Below, piece after piece: positions 36,670 to 45,534 of a stretch of 64,000 bases of DNA; within the stretch, counting starts at the first letter, position 1; the number at the start of each line of letters is the position of its first letter. Under the pieces are notes generated by a model. It saw nothing but the letters and a program-made list of their open reading frames with translations, did not search any database and was not told the DNA's origin. A program made the position numbers and the translations under genes. Source of the DNA: Fibrobacter sp. UWB16. GTDB lineage: Bacteria > Fibrobacterota > Fibrobacteria > Fibrobacterales > Fibrobacteraceae. The stretch is from assembly GCF_900215325.1 (NCBI RefSeq), contig NZ_OCMS01000001.1, positions 434,001 through 498,000 of the forward strand, in the 5' to 3' direction.

Positions 36670-37773
36670 TTAGCGCTCGACAGCAATCGTCTTGGCAAAG
36701 GCCCCACGCTTGACCAGATAAACGGACGAGCGGGCGAACTTGCTTTCTACAGCCTGCTTAAGCGACACACCATTCTTCAGCTCAACCCTGCCGAGGAAAT
36801 TCCCCTGCATATCGAACACTTGATAAATCCCAGCCTTGTCAAAGCGCTGTACCGTAAACGGAATCGCATCGGTCCCCGAACTCGAAGAACCGCCAACACT
36901 GCTCGAAGATTCTGCGAGCACATCCGATGACGAACTCGGCACAGTTTCAGAGGAACTCGACGCCACAGAACTTGAACTTAAAGCAACAGAACTGGACGAC
37001 GGAACTTCTTCACCTTTGACGTAAACCTTTATGTGCGGGAAATCAGCCGTACCGGAAACGCCGTTTCCCATGCTTCCGGCTTCGCCAAGGACCTTGGCTT
37101 CGTAGAGTTTTCCCATCTCCATGCCCAGCTTTTCCCACTGTCTCATGTGAGCGCTAATATTGATGATACCGCAATCACGGGCATTTTCACGAATGCTGAA
37201 ATACTGCAAAAAAGTCGTATTGCCTTTGGTCTTGATGGCGGGGCCCGTATGTTCTCCCCAATAAACGGAGTATTTGGCACCATCGATTGTGTAATCGCCC
37301 ATCTTATGGCTAGCGACCCAATCACCAGGCCTCCACCCTGTCAGCCAGTTATCGACAACATAATATTCAACCAGCTTACTCGGGGATTTCGAAACTTCTT
37401 CCATCCAACCGTAGACACCGACATAGGAGTAATCGGCACCATTGATATTCTGTTTCACGAGCTTGAATTCCGCAAGCATATCGCCGCCAAGTTCGTTATA
37501 CTTCTTGTCGCTATCGAACGAAAGCCCCGCACGGCAAAGGTAGTCTCCAGCATTCTGGAAAGAACATGCCATGGATCCATCTTCATAAATTGTAAGCGAA
37601 CCTGAAGTAGCCCTGTCGTACCAAAGCTCGTAACCGACACCGTTGTACGAGCTCACTTCGTTCCCGTTCACTTTTTTGCTTGCACCAGTATGTTTGGCCG
37701 AGCTGCAGAAATCCTGCGCAAAAGCAGCCACCGAAAGTCCCATACCGAAAGCGATAATGACCATTTTATTCAT
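36670..37773 (-). CDS. GH11 endo-beta-1,4-xylanase
   Basis: A 367-residue secreted xylanase. ATG 37773 starts the signal (ends AAFAQ) and has GGTGGAG upstream. GH11 jelly-roll (about residues 25-250): YNGVGYELWYD, LVEYYVVDNW with the nucleophile Glu, FLQYFSIRENARDCG, ISAHMRQWEKLGM, and YEAKVLGEAGS with the probable acid/base Glu in an EAG context as in some anaerobic-fungus-type GH11 enzymes. A Ser-rich linker (about 255-305) leads to a C-terminal IYQVFDMQGNFLGRVELK domain resembling a secretion/sorting tail. It would hydrolyse xylan backbones outside the cell. Confidence 0.9.
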   Translation of the reverse strand: MNKMVIIAFGMGLSVAAFAQDFCSSAKHTGASKKVNGNEVSSYNGVGYELWYDRATSGSLTIYEDGSMACSFQNAGDYLCRAGLSFDSDKKYNELGGDMLAEFKLVKQNINGADYSYVGVYGWMEEVSKSPSKLVEYYVVDNWLTGWRPGDWVASHKMGDYTIDGAKYSVYWGEHTGPAIKTKGNTTFLQYFSIRENARDCGIINISAHMRQWEKLGMEMGKLYEAKVLGEAGSMGNGVSGTADFPHIKVYVKGEEVPSSSSVALSSSSVASSSSETVPSSSSDVLAESSSSVGGSSSSGTDAIPFTVQRFDKAGIYQVFDMQGNFLGRVELKNGVSLKQAVESKFARSSVYLVKRGAFAKTIAVER

Positions 37774-37816
37774 TATGCGTTTCTCCACCAAAAGTTTAAT
37801 TTCAATATAATAACTT

Positions 37817-39580
37817 TTAGGGTTCTTTCACGCAGCGGACACTGTTCTTGCGGCTTTTAAGTTCACTACGTGAACCCAATGAAAAATACTGTGCTTGCAG
37901 ATAGTCCATTGGAGAATATTCAGCCACAAACGCAATGGCAAACAAATCGTCTTCCGTAGATTCACTGGATGTCCACCACATTTTAAAGGAATGCGCCCCA
38001 TCAATGAGATGCATTTGATGCCCGTCCGTTGATGGGATCCTCCAACCGCCCAATTTTTTCTGCAAATTATTCCATTCATCCACAGTCGGGAGCCTCCACC
38101 CCTCAGGGCACTGTGCCTCCGCCCATGTAAACGTGGTATCGCCCAAATCGTCAATCATCCAATAAAGGCCGGCCGCCTTGCTATAGGCATAGCGTTTGCC
38201 ATCACGTTCATCCTCAAGCGTATCGGTAAACACCTCCCACTTATTCGACATGCAGACATAACCATATTTATCCGTATCTTCAAGCGAGCCTTCATTTTCA
38301 TTTGTACACAAACCAACTTGTTTTTCGACATCCAAAGCATAACGCCACGAACCTAAATCGCAAACAATCAAAGAAGACTCTACACTTCCCGGCGTTATAA
38401 AATAATCCGCGCTATCGCATTTGATTCCATAAGAATTAGCTTCCAAACTATTCGCAACACGCCAATAGTACTCTGAATTGGTCACCGTACCCACCAAGAA
38501 ATCCTGCGCACACGTATAATATTCGTCATAACGCGTTTTTCCAACAGTCCCTAGATGTTCCTTATCGCACTTTTCAAGACCAAACTCACTACGCCAAAAA
38601 TTTTCAACAACCTCTTCAAATTCGGGAATCATACCATGGTACGCAACCGAGCTCATGTCAAAACTGGTGCCATAAATACTTTTCCAACGATTGAAACTAG
38701 AGCGGAAGCGATTCAAATCTGGTGATAAATAAATATCTCCCGAAATTCTAACAACCCCACTATTAAATGCCGTTTGGGCCATTTTATAGATTATGGTATC
38801 ATTAACAATTTTACCATCCTTAGCAAAAAAATCTGAAAAAGCATATATTGTCGCTTTATATATATTAAAAATGACGGTCAACCCCATCAAAGCTTGGTCA
38901 CCCAAACTATCTCCAAAAAGGCTCCAGTCTTCGGCAAAGTAAGCATCGTTGCTTTTTTTCATCGTAATATGGAAGATTTCAAAGAGTTCTTTTTCGGCTT
39001 GCTTTTTAGCCTCTGCAAACGAAAGTTTATCATCACGAACAAGTTTTCGGACGCGATCAAATTCCAAATGAGTCAACAGATTTATGTTTACCGAATCACG
39101 AGAATCCAAATCAGTAATAGCATATAAAGTATATTCTTTTTCTTCCGGCATACTGTTATAGTAGCTCAGAACATCCCCCGTTACCGAAATCTGAACATAC
39201 CTAGACTTTAGCGAATCAACCTCAACAGAATAGCGACTAAATCCGCCATCCACTATTCCTGTAAAAGTTTCCCCAATCGGTTCCAAAGTAGATTCATCCA
39301 ATGCCGTCAACTGAACAACGGAACCATCGACAAAAGGCGTTCTTTGAGCAAAACCATGAATTGTCCGAACAGCAGTCTTTTGGCTACTACTCGATGCGTC
39401 AAGAGAAAATTCACCAGGTTCTGCACTGCTCGACAAGCTGCTAGAACTGATTTCGTTTTGAGCATCCGGACCAATGGCATTACCATTATTATCGCCAGCA
39501 CAAGCTGTCAACAAAACAGCCACCAGAAACAACGCGCCCAAATAGCAGTAAGCCTCATCCTTGCAACAAAACAATTTCAT
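37817..39580 (-). CDS. Large lipoprotein with C-terminal FISUMP-like domain
   Basis: A 587-residue lipoprotein; ATG 39580 with AAGGGG upstream is preferred to TTG-type starts further out. Lipobox LLTAC at about residue 27. A short Ser linker precedes a beta domain with GFAQRTPFVDGSVVQLTALD and a helical segment FDRVRKLVRDDKLSFAEAKK found in other Fibrobacter lipoproteins. The last 130 residues are a divergent FISUMP domain: CPEGWRLPTVDEWNNLQKKL, MWWTSSEST, NSVRCVKEP; the usual DGQTYKTV motif is reduced to DGKRYAYS. The middle holds Cys pairs (CDKEHLG, YYTCAQDF). Function unknown; probably a surface-anchored protein. Confidence 0.82.
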   Translation of the reverse strand: MKLFCCKDEAYCYLGALFLVAVLLTACAGDNNGNAIGPDAQNEISSSSLSSSAEPGEFSLDASSSSQKTAVRTIHGFAQRTPFVDGSVVQLTALDESTLEPIGETFTGIVDGGFSRYSVEVDSLKSRYVQISVTGDVLSYYNSMPEEKEYTLYAITDLDSRDSVNINLLTHLEFDRVRKLVRDDKLSFAEAKKQAEKELFEIFHITMKKSNDAYFAEDWSLFGDSLGDQALMGLTVIFNIYKATIYAFSDFFAKDGKIVNDTIIYKMAQTAFNSGVVRISGDIYLSPDLNRFRSSFNRWKSIYGTSFDMSSVAYHGMIPEFEEVVENFWRSEFGLEKCDKEHLGTVGKTRYDEYYTCAQDFLVGTVTNSEYYWRVANSLEANSYGIKCDSADYFITPGSVESSLIVCDLGSWRYALDVEKQVGLCTNENEGSLEDTDKYGYVCMSNKWEVFTDTLEDERDGKRYAYSKAAGLYWMIDDLGDTTFTWAEAQCPEGWRLPTVDEWNNLQKKLGGWRIPSTDGHQMHLIDGAHSFKMWWTSSESTEDDLFAIAFVAEYSPMDYLQAQYFSLGSRSELKSRKNSVRCVKEP

Positions 39581-39627
39581 ACTCTTTGTCCCCTTAACAT
39601 TTGTCTTAAATATACAATTTAAGGGAT

Positions 39628-39664
39628 AAAAAAGAACCTCGACAAGTTCATCACCAGTCGAGGT
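39628..39664 (-). terminator. Terminator downstream of pth
   Basis: ACCTCGAC (39636-39643) pairs perfectly with GTCGAGGT (39657-39664), and six T residues follow on the minus strand (39628-39633). Confidence 0.8.
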
Positions 39665-39701
39665 CATAATATTTTTGTTGCATCCGTTGCATATAACGGC
39701 T

Positions 39702-40256
39702 TTACTTTCCGTTATAGCGCTCCATGCACTTTTCAATACCGAGTTTAAAATAGCATTCTACGAGTGCGGGGACTTTTGCAATCGCTTCATCGAATTTCGG
39801 GCGGTCTTCGGGCGAGAACTTCGCCAAGACCCAGTTGCTGAGGTCAAATTTCGGAGGGCATTTGCCTACGCCAAAACGGATGCGCGGGAACTTGTCGCCC
39901 ACATGTTCAATGATATTGCGGAGCCCGTTCTGACCGCCGTGGCTGCCGTCCTTGCGGCAACGGATACGGCCTACATCCAAATTAATATCATCGCTAAAAA
40001 CGAGCAAATGATCAACCTTGACCTTGTACCACGTCATAAGCGCCTGAACCGCTTCGCCGGAGAGGTTCATGTAAGTCTGCGGCTTCACGAGGAGGCATTC
40101 CTCTCCTGCAATGTTCACCTTCATGGTGAGCGCCTTGTGTTCCGATTTCCAGTCCTTGCTCGGGTCAGCGAGCTTTTCAACTGCCATAAAACCGGCATTG
40201 TGGTGCGTGTTCGAATACTGCGTTCCAGGATTTCCAAGACCGACGATTAAATACAT
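39702..40256 (-). CDS. pth: Peptidyl-tRNA hydrolase
   Basis: A 184-residue enzyme that releases peptides from drop-off peptidyl-tRNA. AAGG precedes ATG 40256. Motifs: LIVGLGNPGTQYSNTHHNAG with catalytic His (about residue 20), KPQTYMNLSGEAV, VFSDDINLDVGRIRCRKDGS and GGQNGLRNIIEHVG. Length matches the family. It lies leftward of a small lipoprotein gene and rplY, the usual rplY-pth association. Confidence 0.97.
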   Translation of the reverse strand: MYLIVGLGNPGTQYSNTHHNAGFMAVEKLADPSKDWKSEHKALTMKVNIAGEECLLVKPQTYMNLSGEAVQALMTWYKVKVDHLLVFSDDINLDVGRIRCRKDGSHGGQNGLRNIIEHVGDKFPRIRFGVGKCPPKFDLSNWVLAKFSPEDRPKFDEAIAKVPALVECYFKLGIEKCMERYNGK

Positions 40257-40278
40257 AATAAAACCTTAAAAAATATCG

Positions 40279-40428
40279 TTACTTTTCCGCATCGAGTTCG
40301 CTATACGCTTTCGCAGCGTTCGCACGGACTTCATCAGCATTGCTATCCTGTTGTTTGACAGGTTCAGAACTAGCACACCCAAGAAGGGCGATAAAAGAAA
40401 GGCAAGATAAAAGCTTGAGTAATTTCAT
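40279..40428 (-). CDS. Small lipoprotein (49 aa)
   Basis: An ATG-to-TAA frame of 49 codons between pth and rplY. It begins MKLLKLLSCLSFIALLGCAS, a clear signal with lipobox LLGC (Cys 18), followed by a short acidic, helical mature part ending KAYSELDAEK. Small lipoproteins of this type are common but have no assigned role. There is no Shine-Dalgarno; TATATT lies exactly 7 nt upstream of ATG, again suggesting a leaderless message. It is separated from rplY by a terminator, so it has its own promoter. An Lpp-like structural role is possible but unsupported. Confidence 0.75.
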   Translation of the reverse strand: MKLLKLLSCLSFIALLGCASSEPVKQQDSNADEVRANAAKAYSELDAEK

Positions 40429-40453
40429 AACTTAAAATATAGATTTTTCAACG

Positions 40454-40484
40454 AAAAAAGACCCGCCCCAATCGGAGCAGGTCT
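40454..40484 (-). terminator. Terminator downstream of rplY
   Basis: On the minus strand, AGACCTGCTCC pairs with GGGGCGGGTCT (9 of 11), followed by TTTTTT. The hairpin spans about 40459-40484. Confidence 0.75.
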
Positions 40485-40512
40485 CTTAAAGCCTTTCAGC
40501 TTGTTGCCAGAA

Positions 40513-41136
40513 TTAGTTGGCAGCCGGAGCAGCAGCGGCAGCGGCGTCAGCAGCCGGAGCAGCAGCAGCATCCTTCTTCTTGGACTTAGAAGAAATCGTG
40601 AAGATAACGGTGCGCGGGCCAGAAGCGAGCGTAACGTTTTCCGGGAGCTTGAAATCCTTAGCGTAGAAGGTCACGTTCGTTTCGAAGTTGGAGATGTCCA
40701 ATTCGAGAACAGACGGGATGCTTGCCGGCTTAGCAGCGAGCATGAGATAACGAGCTTCCTGAGAGAAGAGACCGCCCTGAGTCTTCACGCCAACCGGGAG
40801 ACCGGAAAGCTTGACCGGGATGCGAACCTTAACGAATTCGTCATCAGCGATCTTGATGAAGTCAACGTGCGTGATCTTCTGGGTGAGAGCGTCCTTCTGG
40901 ACACTGTAGACGAGAGCCGGATTGCCAGCCTTGCCATCGATTTCGAGGTCAAGAAGCGTGTAACGCTTGCCCGGAGCAAGAACCTTGCGCAAGTCGATTT
41001 CGCTGACGCTGATGTTCTTAGCTTCGATACCCTTACCATAATAGACGGCCGGAATCTGACCAGCCTTACGCAAACGGGCGTTGTCGCGGTTTGCACCTAG
41101 CACTCTCGAGGCAGCTTTGAGCGTTGTGAGTTCCAT
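40513..41136 (-). CDS. rplY: 50S ribosomal protein L25 (CTC form)
   Basis: A 207-residue bL25 of the long general-stress CTC type, which binds 5S rRNA. ATG 41136 follows TGGAGA. N-terminal L25 domain (residues about 5-90: RLRKAGQIPAVYYGKG, HVDFIKI), then the TL5/CTC beta domain to about residue 180, then a Lys- and Ala-rich tail (SKSKKKDAAAAPAADAAAA). The low-complexity tail is longer than in many homologues. It lies directly after tRNA-Gln and before the small lipoprotein and pth. Confidence 0.95.
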   Translation of the reverse strand: MELTTLKAASRVLGANRDNARLRKAGQIPAVYYGKGIEAKNISVSEIDLRKVLAPGKRYTLLDLEIDGKAGNPALVYSVQKDALTQKITHVDFIKIADDEFVKVRIPVKLSGLPVGVKTQGGLFSQEARYLMLAAKPASIPSVLELDISNFETNVTFYAKDFKLPENVTLASGPRTVIFTISSKSKKKDAAAAPAADAAAAAAPAAN

Positions 41137-41166
41137 TGTGTTATCTCCATTAGATAAAAAAATTCA

Positions 41167-41238
41167 TTGGGGTAGCAGGATTCGAACCTACGAATAACGG
41201 AATCAAAATCCGTTGTCTTACCACTTGACGATACCCCA
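41167..41238 (-). tRNA. tRNA-Gln (anticodon TTG)
   Basis: Read leftward from 41238: acceptor TGGGGTA pairs with TACCCCA (41174-41168), D-arm with AAGTGGTAAGAC, anticodon loop TTTTGAT giving TTG, and T-arm with GGTTCGAATCC. The discriminator appears to be A at 41167, and CCA is not encoded. It sits between ispE and rplY with its own promoter at 41250-41277. Confidence 0.93.
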
Positions 41239-41249
41239 ATGGTGCGACA

Positions 41250-41277
41250 AAGATAGTAAAAAAGTCCCTTTTGTCAA
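41250..41277 (-). promoter_or_regulatory. Promoter of tRNA-Gln
   Basis: On the minus strand TTGACA (41277-41272) and TATCTT (41255-41250) are separated by 16 bp, about 11 nt upstream of the mature tRNA 5' end. The full consensus -35 fits a strong stable-RNA promoter, and it shows that TATCTT is used as a -10 here. Confidence 0.75.
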
Positions 41278-41342
41278 AGACAAACGTGCAAAAAAAGAGC
41301 TGAAAAAAGTCATTTTTCGCACATTTTGACAAAAAAGCGGCA

Positions 41343-42245
41343 CTACCTATGCCAGAATTTGGTGACGGTCTGGTAGCGGGAAATCGGCTTTAGAACGGCG
41401 GCAGCCTTTTCTGCGAGTTCCTTGGTCTTGAAAATCCCGAAAACGGAAGCGCCCGAACCAGACATCAAGGCGACATCGGCCCCAAGTTCAATGAATTTCT
41501 GCTTCATCTCGGCGACAAGCGGGTGCGTCGGGAAAACCGAGATTTCAAATGCGTTGAAATAGGAATCCGGATTCAGGAACTGCGGAATTGCAGACTGCAC
41601 GCTTTGGGATTGCGCGGCTTTGAACTGCGCGGCATCTTGAGCATTCCAAGCAGCCTTGTACTGTTCCCAGCGGTCCGGGCCAGACTTCGGGACTCCGGCA
41701 TAGGCATCCTTCGTCGGAACAGAATCGAGCGGAGTCGCAATGAGGAGCGCAGCCCCTTCCGGGAGGTCCAGCGGTTCCACAAACGTCAAACGCTCGCCGA
41801 TACCTTCGGCAAAAGCGGTCCCGCCACGAACGAGGAACGGCACATCGGCGCCAAGACGAGCACCAATGGATTCCAAAGTTTCAAACGAGAGGTTCAAGTT
41901 CCACAAGTTGTTGAGCAAGCGGAGCGTTGCCGCAGCATCTGCACTGCCACCGCCAAGGCCAGCTCCAAGCGGCATGACCTTCGTAAGATGGATGTCGGCA
42001 CCAAGGTTGCACTTTGCAAATTCCTTGAGCGCTTTGGCTGCCTTGAACACAAGGTCCAATTCCAGCGGGTAATTCTGCGGTTCGTTATACGTCAGGTGGA
42101 TTTCGCCATCTTCGCGAAGTGTCGCTTCGACCGTATCACCAGCGTCGACGGTTTGGAAAACAGTTCCCAAATCGTGGTAACCGTCTTCGCGCTTGCGGAT
42201 AACATCTAAAAACAAATTGATTTTTGCAGGAGCGTATTCTTTCAT
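41343..42245 (-). CDS. ispE: 4-diphosphocytidyl-2-C-methyl-D-erythritol kinase
   Basis: A 300-residue GHMP kinase of the MEP isoprenoid pathway. Motifs: YAPAKINLFLDVIRKREDGYHD at the N-terminus in two overlapping blocks, PLGAGLGGGSADAAATL (ATP-binding, about residue 92-108), GADVPFLVRGGTAFAEGIGE, and LMSGSGASVFGIF. ATG 42245 fits the family start; no Shine-Dalgarno is seen. Upstream is a TAGTC-type repetitive stretch (42246-42270). ftsK is upstream in the same direction, 37 nt away. Confidence 0.96.
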   Translation of the reverse strand: MKEYAPAKINLFLDVIRKREDGYHDLGTVFQTVDAGDTVEATLREDGEIHLTYNEPQNYPLELDLVFKAAKALKEFAKCNLGADIHLTKVMPLGAGLGGGSADAAATLRLLNNLWNLNLSFETLESIGARLGADVPFLVRGGTAFAEGIGERLTFVEPLDLPEGAALLIATPLDSVPTKDAYAGVPKSGPDRWEQYKAAWNAQDAAQFKAAQSQSVQSAIPQFLNPDSYFNAFEISVFPTHPLVAEMKQKFIELGADVALMSGSGASVFGIFKTKELAEKAAAVLKPISRYQTVTKFWHR

Positions 42246-42281
42246 AGTCAATAGTCGTTAGTCAGTAATCTTTTCCAATTT

Positions 42282-45200
42282 TTACCCGAATCTCCCGGAG
42301 CGTTCGAGTTGCATGAGTTCATCCATTCCAATGAGCATGGCTCGCGGTTTCGAATTGCCCTTGCTCGGGCCACACACACCAAGGCCATAAAGCTGATCTA
42401 CAATCTTCCCGGCTCGGCTGTAACCCACGCTAAAGTGGCGTTGCACAGCCGAAGTCGAAAGGCCGTTCACGCTAATCGCCCATTGCGCGACTTCGAACAG
42501 GAGCTTATCGAGCTTTTCGTTCTTCATCGAACCGCCGCCTTCTTCATCGCCCTCTTCGCCGCCCGAAACATCGAACGATTCCACTTGCGGGTAGAATACG
42601 TTCTGGTCAGAGCAGGCGTCGGCCAAGCGTTCGGCTTCTTCATCGCTCAAGAATGCTCCATGAACACGCACCGGATCAGGATCGTTCACAGCCTTGTAAA
42701 GCATGTCGCCTCGACCGAGAAGCTTTTCTGCACCGGCATGGTCCATCACCGTGCGGGCGTCAATCTGCGATGCCACCTTGAAGCTGATTCGTGTCGGCAA
42801 GTTCGCCTTGATGATACCCGTAATGACCTTCACGGACGGGCGCTGCGTAGCAAGCACCAAGTGGATACCCACGGCACGAGCCTTAGCCGCCAAGCGAGCC
42901 ACAGACTTTTCAATTTCCTTGCCGGCGACCATCATGAGGTCCGCCATTTCGTCGATAATCACGACGATAAACGCCATGCGGTGGCCGCGATCTTCTTCAG
43001 GAACTTCATCCGGCAATTCGCCAGCTTCGAACTTTGCATTGAAACCGCCAATGTTACGCACCTTTGCTGATGCCAAGACTTCCGTACGGCGGTCCATCTC
43101 GTAGCAGAGCCACTGAAGCGCCTGGATAGCAATTTCGGGCTTCGTGATGACAGGAGCCAAGAGGTGTGGGATGTTTTCGTACATCTTGAGTTCCACGGCC
43201 TTCGGGTCCACAAGAATCATGCGGAGTTCATCCGGAGTCTTGCTAAAGAGCATCGACGCCATGAGCGCGTTAATGCAAACAGACTTACCGGAACCCGTCT
43301 GACCTGCAATCAGCAAGTGCGGTGCCTTTGCCAAGTCCATCGTGAACGCTTCACCCGTGATGTCCTTGCCAAGCGCCACGAGAATCTTGTCATGCGCGGG
43401 CTTGAACTTTTCGCTCATGAACACATCGCGGCAGAACACGGTCTGGAACTTGCGATTCGGGATTTCCACACCGACAGCCGCCTTGCCAGGAATCGGAGCC
43501 AAGATGCGAATGGACGAGACCTTGAGCGGGAGCGCCAAGTCTTCTTGCAATGCCGAGAAGCGGCTCACCTTCACGCCCGGGCCCGGTTCCACTTCAAAAC
43601 GGGTAATCATCGGGCCCGTTTCGCAACCGATTACGCGGCCCTTCACCTTGAAGTTTTCAAGCTTTTCTTCGAGCATTTTGCCGATGGCATTCAACTCTTC
43701 TTCGGTGTAATCCGCCGTCTGCACTTCGTGCGTGTCGAGAATCTTCGAAATTTCAGGAATCTTGTATTCGTCGTAAGAGGCTGTAGGTGCGGGCGGAATT
43801 TGTGCAGACTGGACAGCCTTCGCTGCTGGGCGCGCACTTTCACCAGCATTTGCGCGACCTTCACCACCGCGAGAACGTCCAGCAAACTCACCTTCACCAA
43901 ATGTCGGATCTTCGCTCACTTCATCAGCCGTCACGACCACCGGAGCGTACGTTTCATCATCATCGACCGCAGGGCTTCCCGGGAAGTCCTCTACGTAGGC
44001 GCCATCGCCGCCCAAAAGCTCTTCAGCATGGATAGCGGCACGCGTTGCCACAGAATCCGAAAGCGTTGCATCTCGGACAATCGTATTGGCACTTGTCGAA
44101 GAATTCGCATCACCACCCGCAGGTTTTGCGACCTTCGGAGAAGCCACCTTCGGAGTTGTTACGGTCATCGGCTTTGTCTGCTTCGGCGGGACATTTCCAC
44201 CAGCATTCCCAACAGCCGCATCCACAGTTTCAGAGCCCGCCGTACGGCGCACATCGCCCTTCACCTGCATACGGCCCTTATGGCCCTTTTCCCAGTCAAT
44301 CAAATCGCGAGCACGGCGGAGTGCGCCAATGCGTTCCTTGATTTCCAGAATCTGGAGTGCATTCATGTGGCGTTCATTCAAACGCAATTCTTCTTCCAGG
44401 CGACGGATTTCAGGATCTTCATAGACTCCATCTTCGTCAGCACCGCCCAAAGTCGCACCCGCAGGCACATTCCCGGCATTCCCAAGCGGCGCATCCTGCA
44501 AATTGCCCGGTTGCGCATTCCCCGCCGCATTTTCAGGTAAAGCATTCCCAGCATACTGAGGCAACCCAAACGATTCCCCCACCTGCGTCTGCATTTCCGA
44601 ACGATTGATATCCAAATCGTCCGTCAGCCAATTATGGCGGCCATTAAAAGGTTCCACCTTCCCGCGCCTGCGCATCTTCACGGAATCCGGGACAAAAATC
44701 ATCGTCTCGTCTTCCATCACCACGCCACGGCGTAATTGCTTTTTCTCAGAGCGTTCGTCGCGGATATTCGGCACATATTCCGTCTTCGGCTCAACATCCT
44801 CTTTATGGCGGCGTCCAAATAGCCCCGTCAAATAACGCATCGTCTGCGCCACAAACTTAAAGTGCCTCGGACGAACCCCAAACGAAAGTACCAAAATCAA
44901 AGCCAAAGTGGTCAACAGTATAATCAGCGGAGCCACATACGAAACGCGCCCAAACACGGGAATCGCCAAGTTCTGCAAAAAGAACTCGCCCAACACGCCA
45001 CCGCTCATCGAAAGCGCATCATTCGAGACGCTTTTATCGCCAAAATTTTTAAGCGACATCAAAAATGACACGTTCACCACAAGCAAGCTTGCACCAACCG
45101 CAAAGCGCAACAACTTTGCACGCAGCGAAGCAATCGCGATAAAAAGCCCCCAAAGGACAAGCGCTGCCGTAAACACGACAACCGCCACACGCCCAAAAAG

Positions 45201-45431
45201 GAACGTCATAAAGCTCGGGAACATCACGCCAAAGTAATTTCCCAGCCAGTTTTCGTGCTCGCCCACAATCGAAATCGTGATACAACCCAGCAAAAGGATG
45301 ACACCAGCGAGCAACACCAGGTACCCCACCATCATCGTTACAAAATAAGAATCCGGCTCCTGTGCACCCGTTTTCGGTTCTACTTTAGTCTTCTTCGGTT
45401 TCTTTACAGTTTTTTTCTTCTGAACAGCCAA
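42282..45431 (-). CDS. ftsK: FtsK/SpoIIIE DNA translocase
   Basis: A 1049-residue septal DNA pump that clears chromosome ends at division. A TTG start at 45431 is supported by AGAGGAGC 9 nt upstream; the first ATG in frame would lie inside the first membrane helix. Four membrane helices fall in residues about 30-200, followed by a low-complexity Gly/Asn/Ala/Pro linker (about 295-340) and acidic sequence. Motor: IAGQTGSGKSVCINALM (Walker A, about residue 715), RMILVDPKAVELKMY, VVIIDEMADLMMVAGKEIE. The C-terminal gamma winged helix (ISVNGLSTSAVQRHFSVGYS) reads KOPS-like sites. Confidence 0.95.
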   Translation of the reverse strand: MAVQKKKTVKKPKKTKVEPKTGAQEPDSYFVTMMVGYLVLLAGVILLLGCITISIVGEHENWLGNYFGVMFPSFMTFLFGRVAVVVFTAALVLWGLFIAIASLRAKLLRFAVGASLLVVNVSFLMSLKNFGDKSVSNDALSMSGGVLGEFFLQNLAIPVFGRVSYVAPLIILLTTLALILVLSFGVRPRHFKFVAQTMRYLTGLFGRRHKEDVEPKTEYVPNIRDERSEKKQLRRGVVMEDETMIFVPDSVKMRRRGKVEPFNGRHNWLTDDLDINRSEMQTQVGESFGLPQYAGNALPENAAGNAQPGNLQDAPLGNAGNVPAGATLGGADEDGVYEDPEIRRLEEELRLNERHMNALQILEIKERIGALRRARDLIDWEKGHKGRMQVKGDVRRTAGSETVDAAVGNAGGNVPPKQTKPMTVTTPKVASPKVAKPAGGDANSSTSANTIVRDATLSDSVATRAAIHAEELLGGDGAYVEDFPGSPAVDDDETYAPVVVTADEVSEDPTFGEGEFAGRSRGGEGRANAGESARPAAKAVQSAQIPPAPTASYDEYKIPEISKILDTHEVQTADYTEEELNAIGKMLEEKLENFKVKGRVIGCETGPMITRFEVEPGPGVKVSRFSALQEDLALPLKVSSIRILAPIPGKAAVGVEIPNRKFQTVFCRDVFMSEKFKPAHDKILVALGKDITGEAFTMDLAKAPHLLIAGQTGSGKSVCINALMASMLFSKTPDELRMILVDPKAVELKMYENIPHLLAPVITKPEIAIQALQWLCYEMDRRTEVLASAKVRNIGGFNAKFEAGELPDEVPEEDRGHRMAFIVVIIDEMADLMMVAGKEIEKSVARLAAKARAVGIHLVLATQRPSVKVITGIIKANLPTRISFKVASQIDARTVMDHAGAEKLLGRGDMLYKAVNDPDPVRVHGAFLSDEEAERLADACSDQNVFYPQVESFDVSGGEEGDEEGGGSMKNEKLDKLLFEVAQWAISVNGLSTSAVQRHFSVGYSRAGKIVDQLYGLGVCGPSKGNSKPRAMLIGMDELMQLERSGRFG

Positions 45432-45534
45432 AAAATACGCTCCTCTAATTGCGGTAATAAATATAGTCTAATAACGATCCTAACTTTGATACAAAAAATG
45501 ACACTATTTGCTCAATTATTATTTTTTCATCGTC

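Noticed and set aside
41167-41238. Possible tRNA gene cluster or integration site around tRNA-Gln
   Set aside because: Only one tRNA is visible, flanked by housekeeping genes ispE and rplY with no duplicated tRNA 3' end or integrase.
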